Shown here: in pieces, positions 33,301 through 42,159 of the stretch
Layout: the number at the start of each line of letters is the position of its first letter
How positions within the stretch are numbered: position 1 is the stretch's first letter
Assembly: GCF_029962835.1 (NCBI RefSeq)
Contig: NC_080577.1
Coordinates: forward strand, 30,362,501-30,426,500
Source: Magnolia sinica
Taxonomy: Eukaryota; Streptophyta; Magnoliopsida; Magnoliales; Magnoliaceae
Length of the DNA stretch: 64,000 nt
Direction: 5' to 3'
Notes under the pieces: generated by a model
The model's input: only the letters and a program-made list of their open reading frames with translations
What the model was told of the DNA's origin: nothing
Databases searched by the model: none
Position numbers and translations under genes: made by a program

Positions 33301-35299
33301 TATGGGGCATGGGGACATGCTGTCTTGGTTACTGTGCTTGATTATATTATTTAAATTATTCTGTGTTGGACTGTTATTTTGTTTGTTATTTGCCAAACAC
33401 CCTAAAAGAAGGATTAAATAGAATGTAACAAATGTGGCAGATGGAGAGTTTGAGATAGATGGTACCATATATAGCACTAATGAGCATATTCACGTTAATA
33501 CTTGACACATGTAAGGCACTTAAAGATTAATAATAATATATTGTGGCACATGTGGATTATTTTTTTAATACAAACAGTCTCACATTCACAGGTGCCAGCT
33601 TAGCACACACATGCAGGATCTATACAGGAGCTCCAATGATCTGTATCCTCATCCAAGATCTCATCAGGTGAGGTGGTGTTGTCAACACCACCCCAACACT
33701 GGTGTGTTGATGCATTGGGTGCTGTGGGGCCAACGTGATGTATGTGTTAATTTTATATAAATATATCTATCCCATCCATCCATTATTCCAGCTCACTTTA
33801 GGGCATGGACCAAAAAAATAAGCAGATCTTAACTTCAAGTGGACCACACAATAGGAAACAGTGGGGATAATGACATCCACCGTTGAAACCTTTCAAGGCC
33901 TCCGTAATGTTTTTTGGTCATCCAACCTGTTGATAAGGTCAATCAGACCTGGATGAAGGGAAAACACAAATATCAGCCTGATCCAAAACTTTGATGAGCT
34001 CCAGGAAGTTTTTTATGATGGGCATTCAATCATCACTGTTTCTTGTGATGTGGTACACTTGAGCTTCTATTCTGCTTCATTGTTGGGTTCATGCCCTAAA
34101 ATGAGGGAGGAAAATGGATGGACAGCGTGGACATAAATCATATACATCATGTTGGGCTCGGCAGTGCCCAGCACATACACACACCACTGTTGGGAGTGAT
34201 GTTGGGAACACCACCTGATCCGCGTCCCTCGTTAGGTGGGTTTGCCAAGGATCTATATCCCTCGTGCAAGTGTAGCCATGTTATGAACAGATCCCACCGG
34301 ATTTTTGTTCGAGGGGACACAATGGATCCATACTAGGTGAATGGCATGATATTGCACGTGTACCTAGTTGGCACATGCTCATTGTTAGGTATGGCAATTG
34401 GTTAAGTTCACTCATGAATCAGCTGGCTCAACCCATGATGTAGGATATGTGCTACAAATGCAATCTTAATAACATGGTTGGATTAAAAGAAGCTCAAACA
34501 AAAGTAGAAATAGTCCATCAAAACTAGACTCAATCCTACAAAGGGCATGACCTAACCGGGTATGGCGAGCAGCTAAATGGATAACAGGTTAAACTTGAGC
34601 TGAACTCTATCAAACTCGACCCACTCAAATAGGTTATCAATGGCCCGGCCAGATGACCCAACCCCAAAGGAACTAATAGAAGATAAGTATAGGCGCATAG
34701 ATATATGTACAAATGTAGTGTATGTATTCACTAATTGTGCCAGGTTGGCATACCTTTTGCCCCATAATACCTTCTTAACGATGAGTTGAGTCATGCTAGG
34801 TCGAGTAGGGTTGGTTGATCCAGACCCAGTGACAATAAAATGGGTCAGGTCTGGCCATACAGGACGGGTCACAGGTCAGGTCCGGAACAAAAGAATTCTT
34901 GGCCTATTTAGTAAATGGGCTAAGCTTGGTTCAACCTCACCCGAACTCGACTCATTACCAACCCTACCCACTGTGTTTTGATCCTTGATTTGATTTGATT
35001 TACTTTACTATTTTATTTTATTTTTTGAGCAGCCAGGGGTGACAGTGGTATGGGACATGATAGTGGTGGGGTGGGAAGTGACATACAAGGAAGAGTTCAT
35101 ACCAGATGATGATTGCTCATACAAGATACTGATTCAAAAGGAGAAGAGAATGGAAAAGAGTGTTAGGAATTCGTTCTACATAAATGAGCCAGGGAAGGTG
35201 GTACTGACTCTAGAGAATAGAAGCTTCAAGAAAAAGAAGGCTTTCTACAGATCCAAATTCAAACCAACGCCTATCCCTTTGTATAATTTCTTTAAATGA
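20507..35299 (+). CDS. patellin (SEC14/CRAL-TRIO and GOLD domain protein), four exons
   Basis: The coding parts are 20507-21310, 24785-24909, 25161-25305 and 35033-35299. All junctions are GT-AG and the frame is continuous, giving 446 residues. Patellins bind phosphoinositides, associate with plasma membrane or cell plate, and take part in membrane trafficking, cell-plate formation and auxin-linked signalling. Residues 1-98 form the variable acidic N-terminus. CRAL-TRIO-N lies at about 113-150 ('[14 protein letters not shown]'), the CRAL-TRIO lipid-binding fold at about 160-330 ('[11 protein letters not shown]', '[11 protein letters not shown]', 'VPTKYGGL'), and the GOLD domain at about 340-440 ('[18 protein letters not shown]'). 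The start follows 'CCACAACC', and no upstream in-frame ATG extends the protein. It looks closest to the PATL3/4/5 group. Intron 1 (3474 bp) and intron 3 (9727 bp) are swollen by transposons, yet no coding break is present. A Cys replaces the usual Phe in 'SKCIFARP'. It is probably functional, but expression is untested. Confidence 0.93.
21311..22463. other. patellin intron 1, proximal part: possible SINE-like and low-complexity sequence
   Basis: A short imperfect duplication of 'GGATGCAATCATACTAGCA' with 'CACTAATGC.TTAGATC' lies at 21350-21470. At 21518-21730 a tRNA-like phrase, 'TGGCTCTCTTAAGAGAGGTG' then 'GGCTTTGAATCCCCC', is followed by T/A homopolymers at 21727-21764. It could be another SINE, but the boxes are weak. 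The 22030-22330 part carries foldback-family phrases. Confidence 0.4.
22472..22932. mobile_element. hAT-type MITE with 8-bp target-site duplication
   Basis: The element starts 'TAAGGTGGCAGTGG' and ends with the imperfect inverse 'CCATTGCCACTGCTA'. The 8-bp sequence GTTAGATA flanks it exactly on both sides (22464-22471 and 22933-22940), as expected for hAT superfamily insertion. The inside is rich in GGCC/GGGCTAG stretches and has no coding capacity. It sits in patellin intron 1. Confidence 0.85.
23079..23195 (-). mobile_element. tRNA-derived SINE, minus orientation
   Basis: On the minus strand it reads 'GCCTCAGTGGTAGACTCAC' (A-box type), then 'AACACGAGGTCATGGGTTGG' (B-box region), then a GGTGTGAGTGTG 3' part. 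It ends in a 24-base A tail, seen as the T run at 23078-23101 on the plus strand. The same family occurs in direct orientation at 24.4 kb. Confidence 0.7.
24395..24560 (+). mobile_element. tRNA-derived SINE, plus orientation
   Basis: 'CCTCAGTGGTAGACTC' (24416-24431) matches a pol III A box, and 'GGTCTTGGGTTTGATACCC' (24450-24468) matches a B box about 30 bp later. A 3' body with 'TGCGTTCACAAGGCTCACTC' follows. It lies in patellin intron 1 in the same direction as the gene. Confidence 0.7.
24666..24689. repeat. (TG)n microsatellite
   Basis: About twelve TG units 95 bp upstream of patellin exon 2. Confidence 0.9.
24785..24909 (+). CDS. patellin exon 2
   Basis: The acceptor is 'CATGCAG|ATATTC' and the donor is 'CTCAA|GTAAGA'. 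It encodes '[20 protein letters not shown]' and '[15 protein letters not shown]' through 'QETLLK' (residues 269-310, the last codon split). This is the conserved strand-helix core of CRAL-TRIO. The exon is too short to show as a long open frame and was found by homology and splice sites. Confidence 0.93.
25161..25305 (+). CDS. patellin exon 3
   Basis: The acceptor is 'AACATAG|GTATGTG'. The first G completes the Lys codon split by the 251-bp intron 2. It encodes '[18 protein letters not shown]' to '[10 protein letters not shown]' (to residue 358) and ends at the donor GAG|GTATTG in phase 0. It links the CRAL-TRIO end to the GOLD domain. Confidence 0.93.
26252..26975 (-). repeat. 3' LTR of element A
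   Basis: It runs from TGACGC to ACATCA on the plus strand and is equal in length to the other LTR. It contains several copies of the short palindromic phrase 'TTACTATTTATAGTAA'-like sequence ('CTTACTATAAATAGTAAAC', 'ACTTACTATTTATAGTAAAA'). Confidence 0.95.
26903..28162 (-). pseudogene. element A integrase
   Basis: The zinc-binding HHCC region is at 28162-27893 ('[20 protein letters not shown]'). The catalytic core at 27880-27509 keeps '[13 protein letters not shown]', '[13 protein letters not shown]' and '[11 protein letters not shown]', so all three acidic residues are visible. The part at 27487-27236 gives '[15 protein letters not shown]'. The C-terminus at 27229-26903 reads '[14 protein letters not shown]' and '[12 protein letters not shown]' and extends about 70 bp into the 3' LTR. 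Frameshifts separate the HHCC, core and C-terminal parts. Confidence 0.92.
28462..29724 (-). pseudogene. element A reverse transcriptase and RNase H
   Basis: The segment at 29724-29173 covers the RT entry ('[20 protein letters not shown]', '[15 protein letters not shown]'). The segment at 29169-28462 continues in the same frame with '[14 protein letters not shown]' and the active box '[10 protein letters not shown]', then '[18 protein letters not shown]' of RNase H. One TGA (expected TGG, 'GDEWK') splits the RT near 29170. RNase H continues at 28359-28078 with 'VADALSRRA'. The catalytic aspartates of RT are present. Confidence 0.93.
29743..30507 (-). pseudogene. element A zinc knuckle and aspartic protease
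   Basis: A CCHC knuckle, '[15 protein letters not shown]', is intact near 30375. An acidic linker follows, then the protease with '[17 protein letters not shown]'. The catalytic DSG triad reads DSR here, whereas copies B and C keep DSG, so this protease is predicted dead. '[18 protein letters not shown]' marks the C-terminal ILG motif. A TGA near 29740 separates it from the RT frame, which continues in the same phase. Confidence 0.9.
30500..31465 (-). pseudogene. element A gag (capsid part)
   Basis: The segment at 31465-31136 reads '[20 protein letters not shown]', an N-terminal helical region. The segment at 31126-30881 reads '[17 protein letters not shown]' and '[15 protein letters not shown]', the classical Retrotrans_gag core. 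The segment at 30811-30500 reads '[20 protein letters not shown]' and '[17 protein letters not shown]'. These three lie in one frame with two or three stops between them. A frameshift near 30500 leads into the knuckle and protease frame. Intact Gag forms the cytoplasmic particle. Confidence 0.9.
31478..31495 (-). other. primer-binding site of element A (tRNA-iMet type)
   Basis: On the minus strand 'GTTTGGTATCAAAGCGAGG' directly follows the LTR terminus. It is close to the common plant 'TGGTATCAGAGC' primer site. The same text follows the LTR of copy B at 38574. Confidence 0.8.
31497..32220 (-). repeat. 5' LTR of element A
   Basis: Plus-strand limits are TGACGCTGGG (31497) and CTCTACATCA (32220). 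It is adjacent to the primer site at 31483-31496. It is about 97% identical to the 3' LTR by hand count. Confidence 0.95.
32404..32930 (-). mobile_element. probable 5'-truncated LINE 3' end with poly(A)
   Basis: On the minus strand the sequence ends 'CCCCTTTATGAAATGAAAAC' followed by about 18 A residues (T run 32405-32423). This is typical of a plant L1 3' end. Upstream frames (32914-32657, 32656-32441) match nothing firmly. There may be a weak RNase H C-terminal echo. It lies in patellin intron 3, right of element A. Confidence 0.5.
32985..33240. mobile_element. small foldback element (~85-bp arms)
   Basis: The left arm, 'AGTAGATTAGGTGTTTCCCA' then 'GATCCCGATGTGGTGACATT', is mirrored on the right by 'AATGTCACCGCATCGGGA' and 'GAAACATCTAATCCACT'. 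The loop is about 70 bp. It has no coding capacity. It is distinct from the GGCCCACCATGATG family and lies in patellin intron 3. Confidence 0.75.
33660..34225. mobile_element. foldback element, GGCCCACCATGATG family
   Basis: The left arm reads 'CAGGTGAGGTGGTGTT', 'ACACTGGTGTGTTGATGC' and 'GGGGCCAACGTGATGTATGTG'. The right arm is the inverse ('ATATACATCATGTTGGGCTC', 'ACACACCACTGTTGGGAGTG', 'AACACCACCTGA'). Core phrases are 'AAACAGTGGGGATAATGACA' and 'CAACCTGTTGATAAGGTCAA'. It is an insertion in patellin intron 3. Confidence 0.75.
34385..34972. mobile_element. possible hAT-type MITE
   Basis: The left edge 'TTAGGTATGGCAATTGG' and the inverse of the right edge 'GTAGGGTTGGTAATGAG' resemble the TAGGGGTGGCAATGGG-type ends of plant hAT elements. 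The interior is rich in GGGTCAGGTC-like runs, as in the element at 22.5 kb. No 8-bp duplication was found, so confidence is low. Confidence 0.4.
35033..35299 (+). CDS. patellin exon 4 (GOLD domain and stop)
   Basis: The acceptor is 'TTTTTTGAGCAG|CCAGGG' after a T-rich tract. It encodes 88 residues, '[19 protein letters not shown]' through '[19 protein letters not shown]' and '[13 protein letters not shown]', ending TGA at 35297-35299. These are the beta-sandwich strands of the patellin GOLD domain. The exon is separated from exon 3 by a 9.7-kb intron but continues it in frame. Confidence 0.93.
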   Translation, partial: PGVTVVWDMIVVGWEVTYKEEFIPDDDCSYKILIQKEKRMEKSVRNSFYINEPGKVVLTLENRSFKKKKAFYRSKFKPTPIPLYNFFK

Positions 35300-36300
35300 T
35301 TAGATTTTTTTTCTTCATTTTTTTTTTACAAAATTTTCTTCAATGATCATGTATTTTATTTTTATTTCATTTCTACATTATTCCATCCTTACATCATAGC
35401 CATCTGTTGTGATTATAGACTAACGGACCACTTCTCCTCCCTCACTTTCGTCAACGTAGTATTTCACCTTTGTTCAATCCATGGATTTCTCACCTTATAT
35501 TTTAAGTCCAAAGAAGCCGTGACGGTTTTGTTTTCTGTGGAGTGCTTAGATAGGAAGAATTTGGAACAAGAAACTCCTTTGAAAGTCTGACAACTTGGAA
35601 AACAGTGAAAATAGTGAGAAGTCAATGGTCAATGTGTGTTGCTTGTTTTTCAGGTTCATTTCCATGGAGAAACATTGGATTTCCATCAATGAACGATCAC
35701 ATACATTCGAGCTAGGTGGGGCATATGATGTGTGTGTATCATCCAGCTTGCCCTTTAGATGCACATGAGCCTGGGTCTCAAAATCCTGCTTGGTCACAAC
35801 TCAGGCGAGCTGCACCAAATGAAACATTGGAAACGCCCATCATAGAAACCTCTAGATAGAATGTGGGTTTCACCTGTTGTATCTATTGTTAGCTCGGTGC
35901 AAGGGGCAGCCGGGCCCAATGAACTGCCAAAATGGGTATAGGCATATAGAAGGCCTGATCAAAGGTTCCAACAGGCTTAGGCCCAAACGGAGGCTGGCTA
36001 AATGGCCAAAATGGGCATAGTCCCGTTAAAACAAAAAACAGTTCCACCTCCATTAAAAAAAAAAAAACTAATCCAGTTGCAGGTCCACCCAATGCTTGAG
36101 CACCGTCGATGGTTTCGAGCAGTAGCATGACTCCGGAGAAGGAGAGTCTTGTTGCCGGATGCCGCTGAACAATGGAGAATTCAGACATAGTTCACCCAAT
36201 GTTAATAACTCGATCATTACTAAAAGCTTTTGGGCTGATGGAACGTGTCAAGATAGACTCTTTAAATTATTGGCATTATAATGTTCTTTAAACAGTTGAA
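35300..36300. other. 3' flank of patellin, no further gene
   Basis: A T-rich 3'-UTR-like stretch follows the stop codon; no canonical AATAAA was seen. From about 35700 there are foldback-family phrases ('GGTGGGGCATATGATGTGTG'). The 99-residue minus-strand frame at 36188-35889 has no recognisable domain. Confidence 0.45.
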
Positions 36301-36302
36301 TT

Positions 36303-36765
36303 AGAACATTCCACTATGCCTTGCAGCCGATGTGTATAGAGGCTACCGGGCAGCTTTTATGGGTCCTGGTATTGGCTCTTATACATATTGCTAATAACCT
36401 AACCAATATGCTAAAAACCCCAGGACTTGTGGAGTGCGTGAAGTTAGCGTCTTAAAATTGTAGGGATCATAACACTGGATTCGATGAAAAAGGGTTGATC
36501 ATCATGTCCCTGCAGTGACCAGAAACAGTTGGATTATAACATTCCGCTATGCCTTGCAGCCGATTGTGTATAGAGGCTACCGGGCAGCTTTTATGGGTCC
36601 TGGTATTGGCTCTTATACATATTGCTAATAACCTAACCAATATGCTAAAAACCCCGGGACTTGTGGAATGCATGAAGTTAGTCTCTTAAAATTGTAGGGA
36701 TCATAACACAGGATTCGACGAAAAAGGGTTGATCGTCATGTCCCTGCAGTGACCAGAAACCCATC
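36303..36765. repeat. 233-bp tandem duplication
   Basis: Two head-to-tail copies start 'AACATTCC.CTATGCCTTGCAG' at 36305 and 36538 and end 'TGCAGTGACCAGAAAC'. They differ at only around ten positions. No protein or RNA identity is recognised. Confidence 0.9.
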
Positions 36766-36867
36766 TCTTTCTCCTTATTTTTTTATTTTAGGTTTGGGAT
36801 CGAGATCTAGCTGCCACTTTTTGCCATGTAAACACCCGAAAACTACAAGTCCACGAATGGCCCTGAT

Positions 36868-37150
36868 GTAGAGTGGGTTGTAGACACTTTCATGTCCAAG
36901 ATGGACCAAAGAAGGCCTGATCAGAGGCGAAGGTGATCTGGACCATTAGATAAGGCTCAATCGGAGGTGGAGGCATATCTCGCAAACCAGAATGAGTTAC
37001 TCGACATACGATTTTTGATTTTGGGTTGGAGAAGCTACTTTATCCAACCAACCCGGCTATGCCGGGTTGCCCACGCTGAATTTGCAAGATTCCATCAGAT
37101 CGATAGTCGAAAATCTATTTTATTTCCATTTTTACTATTTATAGTAAGTT
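36868..37150 (+). repeat. old, truncated LTR of the element A/B family
   Basis: 'TGATGTAGAGTGGGTTGTAG', 'AAGATGGACCAAAGAAGGCC', 'CAACCCGGCTATGCCGGGTTG' and 'TTTACTATTTATAGTAAGTT' align in order with the element LTR, but with many differences and with loss of the 3' half. It is a much older relative than the LTR at 37851. Confidence 0.75.
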
Positions 37151-37189
37151 TGGATAGTATTGCTTGAAAATCCATATATCGAAGAGAGA

Positions 37190-37850
37190 TGTCAATTGCT
37201 ACGACCTCCTCCATTGCCTGATTAGAGACGATGCTCTCATGCGTTGCGCTTGACTGGAGTAGCTCTTCAGCTTCTTCAAGCAGTGATCCCGTGGTTGAGG
37301 GAATGTGCTGAACATATGGAAGAATGGAACGAGAGAATGATCCTCTTCTGGAGCTCTAAGGAGTAACGGTTAGGGGGCGCTCATCTTTTTTCTTCTCCTT
37401 CATCTTCTTGTTCAGCAATGATGGTTGGCGTTTGGAGGATGTCGACCATATATTTAGACTCCGCATGAACCATTGTAGTCTCAGGAGAAGGATGAGAAGG
37501 AAGGGCATCATTACTTATTGTCCCTTCGGAGTTGACTGCTTGTACTTCACTTGTTTTGGTGATATCGGTCACAAGTTGGATTTGTTGTAGCGGCGACTTA
37601 CTTTTCTGCAACCGATACTTCTCGAGTAACTATAGAGAAGGGGGTTAGAATCAACAAAAAGATGGCGTGAAAGAGTTGGAATGGGTGTAAAAATGAAAGT
37701 AGTTTTCACCTAAATCAGAACGGATGGCGAGGGTAACGAATCGATTGTCCACAGATTGAGGAATTCTTATGATCGTCGCCATCACTCGAGTAAAAGTTGG
37801 GAATGGTGGTGGATTGGGGTGATATAGAGTGAGGTATTTCTCATCGAAGG
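37190..37850 (-). other. unidentified open frames between two LTRs
   Basis: Minus-strand frames at 37611-37381 ('MVHAESKYMVDILQTPTIIA', very acidic C-terminus) and 37959-37651 ('YHPNPPPFPTFTRVMATII') have ordinary amino-acid composition. The second overlaps the start of LTR B. I do not recognise either. They could be remnants of a gene or element into which copy B inserted. Confidence 0.35.
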
Positions 37851-38573
37851 TGATGTAGAGCGGGTCGCGGATAGTTTCATGGCCAAGATGGATCAGAAAA
37901 GGCCCGGTCGACAATAGAAGTGATCCGAACCGTTGGACCTTAGATCGGGCGTATCTCATAATCCGGAATGATTTATCTAACGTAAAATATATGATTTTGG
38001 GGTTGAACGAGCTACTTTAGCCAACAAACCCTGCTACGCCGGGTTGCACAACCCGGAATTACGAAAAACCCCTAGATCAACGGTCATTTTCCTGTTTTAA
38101 TTTCGTTTTTACTATAAATAGTAAGTTTTAATTTGATTATAACTCTTCATACGTTGGGCTTTAGGAGTTGCGCCCAACGTGAAAAGAGCTTAGAATAATT
38201 AGGAGAACGGTTTGGTGAAGCCAAATAGGACACTTACTATTTTTGGCCGAAAACCTTACGCACTAGTAGACATCACGACCGTCTATAAATAGTAAGTTTA
38301 CTATTTATAGTAAGTCGCGAATTCTAAGAGTTTTAGTTGTAGTTTGATTCTGATTTCTTTCCCATTACTTGGGACCCCTATTTAAAGCGTTGTGAACTCG
38401 TTTTATTCATTCATTAATCAATTTCAAATTTATTAGAATTTATTTTTATTTTCTGCTTTCTTTCCTCGTGGATTTGAGAAGTCTCTATGAGGAATCCAGA
38501 GAAATTCCGTGGATTCGGAATAGTTATCCTCTTGAGGAAGACGGTGCTCAACCTCACGTCCTCCCCTACGTCA
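37851..38573 (+). repeat. LTR of copy B
   Basis: Termini are TGATGTAGAG and CCTACGTCA, with 'TTACTATTTATAGTAAG' phrases inside, as in element A. It is followed by the primer site. Confidence 0.92.
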
Positions 38574-38604
38574 GTTTGGTATCAAAGCGAGGTTTCTCCT
38601 CGGA

Positions 38605-39906
38605 TTGATTGCTTCTAACGACAGGTCCGGCAATAATCCCATGGACAGTGCTCTAAGGAATTTACCTTTAACGGTGGCAGCTTTCGAAGTAGCTCAACGA
38701 GAGAATCGACAAGCCATGCAAGGGCTGCAAGCTTCCATCAACTGTATAGCGGATCTCTTGGCAGAAAACCTAAGGCAACTCTGTGTTCCTGATGGTAATC
38801 CTCTACCGCCAATTACTGAAACTCATAATCGCCCTGATCGCGGGATAGTACCTACAGTGCATCCAAGGGTCATTTCTGAGGAAGGGGGCTTTAGTGAGGA
38901 GGAAATCGACGACATAATCTTCCAACACCCTAGACAAGGCGGCAATCGAGTAGATTGAATAGATCGAGAATTCAAGATGCGAGTTGATATTCTTAACGTC
39001 AATGGCCAACTACACATTAAGGATTTCCTCGATTGGCTTTTTAAAGTTGAGCGATTTTTCGACTATATGGACATCCTTGAAGCAAAGAAGGTTAAGCTTG
39101 TGGCCTACAAGTTGAAAGGAGGAGCTTCAGCTTGGTGGGAACAACTGTAACTCGCGCGAACCAGGCAAATAAAAGCACCAATCCGCACCTGGCAGCGGAT
39201 GAAGCAGCTACTACGTGCCTAATTCCTCCCTAGCGATTACGATCAGGTATTATTCCAACAATACCAAAATTGTCGATAGGGTAGTCGATTGGTGAGAGAA
39301 TACGCAAAAGAATTTTACCGCCTGGCAGCGCGTAACGATTTGGTCGAGACTGAATTGCAGTAAGTCGCCCGATTCAACGGTGAATTGCGTATGGCTATCC
39401 AAGATCGGGTCCAGATGCAGTCCGTCTGGACGATGAATGATGCAATCAAGTTGGCTACTCGGGCAGAAGCGCAACTTGAACGTCCTAACACACGGACCTA
39501 TCCTACTACAAGGATCCCTGTGGCAGGTCTACCCCAGGGAACTCCACAACTCAAGGGGAAGGAGCCCGTAGGAGCACACACTCAACCTCCTACGTCTGAG
39601 AATCGAGATCAGGGAAGTAGGCAAGTTAGACCCCAAAGGGCCATACTGACTGCTGCTGGTCCAAGTAGAATCCCGAACCCCTATGCTCGGCTAAGGCCCG
39701 ACAACTACTTTTGTTGTGACCAACCGGGCCACCTATCAAATACTTGTCCCCAGCGAAAAGTGGCAAACCTCACCATCAATGATGGTAGTGCTGATAACGC
39801 TTATGAAGATCCAAATATTGAAGAACATGAGCATACCACCGAGGACGAGGCAGATGATTCAAGTTGGGTTCAGCAAGATCACGGCGAGTCGCTCGTCATG
39901 AGGTGA
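38605..39906 (+). pseudogene. copy B gag and nucleocapsid
   Basis: The segment at 38605-38958 corresponds to the helical N-terminus ('AAFEVAQRENRQAMQGLQAS'). The segment at 38976-39220 gives 'LHIKDFLDWLFKVERFFDYM' and 'GASAWWEQL' followed by a TAA. The segment at 39385-39906 gives '[17 protein letters not shown]'. At 39361 a CAA codon reads TAA. The knuckle reads 'YFCCDQPGHLSNTC', so the first Cys is replaced by Tyr and zinc binding is probably lost. Confidence 0.9.
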
Positions 39907-39915
39907 CTATTATAT

Positions 39916-40430
39916 GTGCCAAGAAAAGAAGTACATCCACAGCGGCATAACATCTTCCACACTAGGTGTACGGTGAATCAGAAGGTTTTTTACGTGATCA
40001 TTGACAGCGGGAGCAGTGAGAACATCGTCTCCAAGGTCATGGTAGAAAAATTGCAATTAAAAACGAAGCATCATCCCTCTCCATATACAATCAGTTGGAT
40101 CAAGAAGGTCAGCGAAACAAAGGTAACTGAACGGTAAACCATATCCTTTTCAATTGGCAAACATTATAAGGATGAAGTAGTATGCGATGTGGTTGACATG
40201 GAAGCATGTCACATACTACTCGGTCGGCCCTGACAATCTGACCGTGACGCCACTCATAAAGGGCAAGATAACATATATATCTTTGTTAAGGACGGCCGAA
40301 AAACCATATTTGGCTCCTATGGATCCAGAGGGACCACCTGAAACTTCTAAAGTGGAGGGTCATTTTCTTTTAACCATACGGGACTTCATGGAAGAATCCA
40401 AAGAAACAGGATAGACTTATGCATTAATTA
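39916..40430 (+). pseudogene. copy B protease
   Basis: The segment at 39916-40137 reads '[20 protein letters not shown]' with the DSG triad intact, and ends at a TAA (CGGTAAACC). The rest, with 'ACHILLG'-like and '[20 protein letters not shown]', continues to about 40414. Two stops break the frame. The equivalent triad in element A is DSR. Confidence 0.9.
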
Positions 40431-40670
40431 TAAAAGGGGAAGAACTCGAGCCTACCGTCATCCCTGAAAGACTAAGGCCCCTGCTACATGAATTCAAAGA
40501 AATCTGGCCCGATGACCTTCTTGATGGGTTACCCCCATGCAGGACATCCAACACTATATCGACTTTATCCCTGGGTCCAGTTTACCTAACCGTCCTCATT
40601 ATCGAATGAGTCCGAATGAGTGCGACATTCTCCAGGGATAAGTAGAGGAGTTGATCCGTAAGGGTCTTAT

Positions 40671-42159
40671 TCCAGAAATTAAGCGGAAGTACTGATAAAT
40701 CCATGGATCATACGATATCAGGGTACATAACACAGATCAACTGTGCAAATAAGGAATTAAAGCGGGCCAAATATTAGATGTCGATGATGCAATGTCATAA
40801 ATCACACAATATCGAAAGTACTTGTAATCCATAAATTGTATAATGTCGAAATAAGCAGAAATATTGACAAGAGCATGAATTGTCATAGTAAACAGAATAT
40901 CGACATGATCACAAACATACGATAACAGAGTAAGCGAAAATACGGACAAGTCCATGAGTCAATCAATGTCAAAATATGCAATGTAGAACAACTATACAAG
41001 TGAGGAATCATAGATAGCCAAATATCAGACGTAGAGGTTGCAATACAATATACATTTCTGATGAGTAACACAAATAGCATCAGTCGTACCTAAACCATAT
41101 AAATGCAGGGACACAATAACCCAAAATGTCATATGCCGCGAATGTCATGCAATATGCGGTGCGAATAGAATGACCATACTGGAGTGTGAAGTCGGGATGA
41201 TGGTACGTAGTATCGCAGGCTATGGGGTCCATCACAAGGGACTTCTATCCAAACCAGTCTCATACCTAAATTTGGATAGTTAGACTCAATGTGGTAAACT
41301 CCTATCTCAGGTTAGTCGCGCGCCCCAAGCGAAATCCTGGCCATTGTGAAAGCACACGTAACAAATAGTTGCGCACCACCAATCCGAGTGGATAGTGAAT
41401 GAATAAATGCATGAATGAGTATGCAACTCCTACTCACTAAATCCACATATCAGTACAGTTCATCTCTAGGATCATCACCGGGGTTTAGTACACTCCAAAT
41501 GGCACTGCCGCTCTCCCAGCCGCACAGTCCAAGTGAGCATAAGAAACCTCACTATCCGCCTTGCCAATAGTCCGCCAATACCTATCCGGCACGTCGATAG
41601 CGGACCCATTCACGAGCTGGTCAAACTCAGCCTAGTATTGCCCCCTACCCTCGGGCGAGTAAGGCCACACCCCCTCCCAACCGACCACGACATAGTGGGA
41701 GACGCGGCCTCCTGGTATTCGGCACTCGGGCGCTCATGTATCCACTCGGTCTCGACGTTGGGGCGTCTCCTGGCCACGGAGGTTTAGAGATTTTCACCCA
41801 GGGACATCTATGGCGCCCGTATGCTAGAACCAAACATTTTCGGTGTCCTATTTGGCCATCCACGATATGCCTGTGGAGGCTACGGCCCTGATGTCGCTAG
41901 GGCATACAGTAATCATAATGCGAGATGCATGAGTCATACAATCCAGTCATGCATCAGTCCTGCACATGCTCATGTGAGATAATCTCCACCTATCAGGGAG
42001 TCTCATAACAACATGCTCAGTGACATATGCAATGATCAACCACCTCTCATAACAAACATGCAGATGATGCGTATGAGCATGTATCATGATGCTATGCCGC
42101 CATATACTCACAACTGGTATCCACAACCAGCATCGATAATCGACCTCGACCATGTGGAC
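40671..42159. other. non-coding stretch, possibly LTR-element sequence
   Basis: From 40671 the sequence leaves copy B abruptly. It shows loosely repeated phrases such as 'ATATCGACATGATCACAAAC' and 'ATCAATGTCAAAATATGCAA' (40690-41080). A GC-richer part follows, with 'TCGGGATGATGGTACGTAG' and site-like 'CTACTCACTAAATCCACAT'. No frame matches a known protein. It resembles gypsy non-coding DNA, but this is not demonstrated. Confidence 0.35.

Larger units (their letters stand above)
37851..40670 (+). mobile_element. gypsy element copy B, 5' half (LTR, PBS, gag, protease)
   Basis: It opens with a 723-bp LTR (37851-38573) homologous to the element A LTRs. A TTTGGTATCAAAGCGAGG primer site follows, then gag, knuckle, protease and the pre-RT spacer. 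It stops at 'GGGTCTTATT' (40670), just where A continues into the RT conserved region. RT, integrase and the 3' LTR are absent. It is in opposite orientation to A. Confidence 0.93.

Noticed and set aside
34118-34336. 72-codon plus-strand frame within patellin intron 3
   Set aside because: It overlaps the right arm of a foldback element and has no similarity to any known protein.
35889-36188. 99-codon minus-strand frame downstream of patellin
   Set aside because: No recognisable domain, low-complexity Phe/Leu parts and an A-tract in the coding strand. Probably chance.
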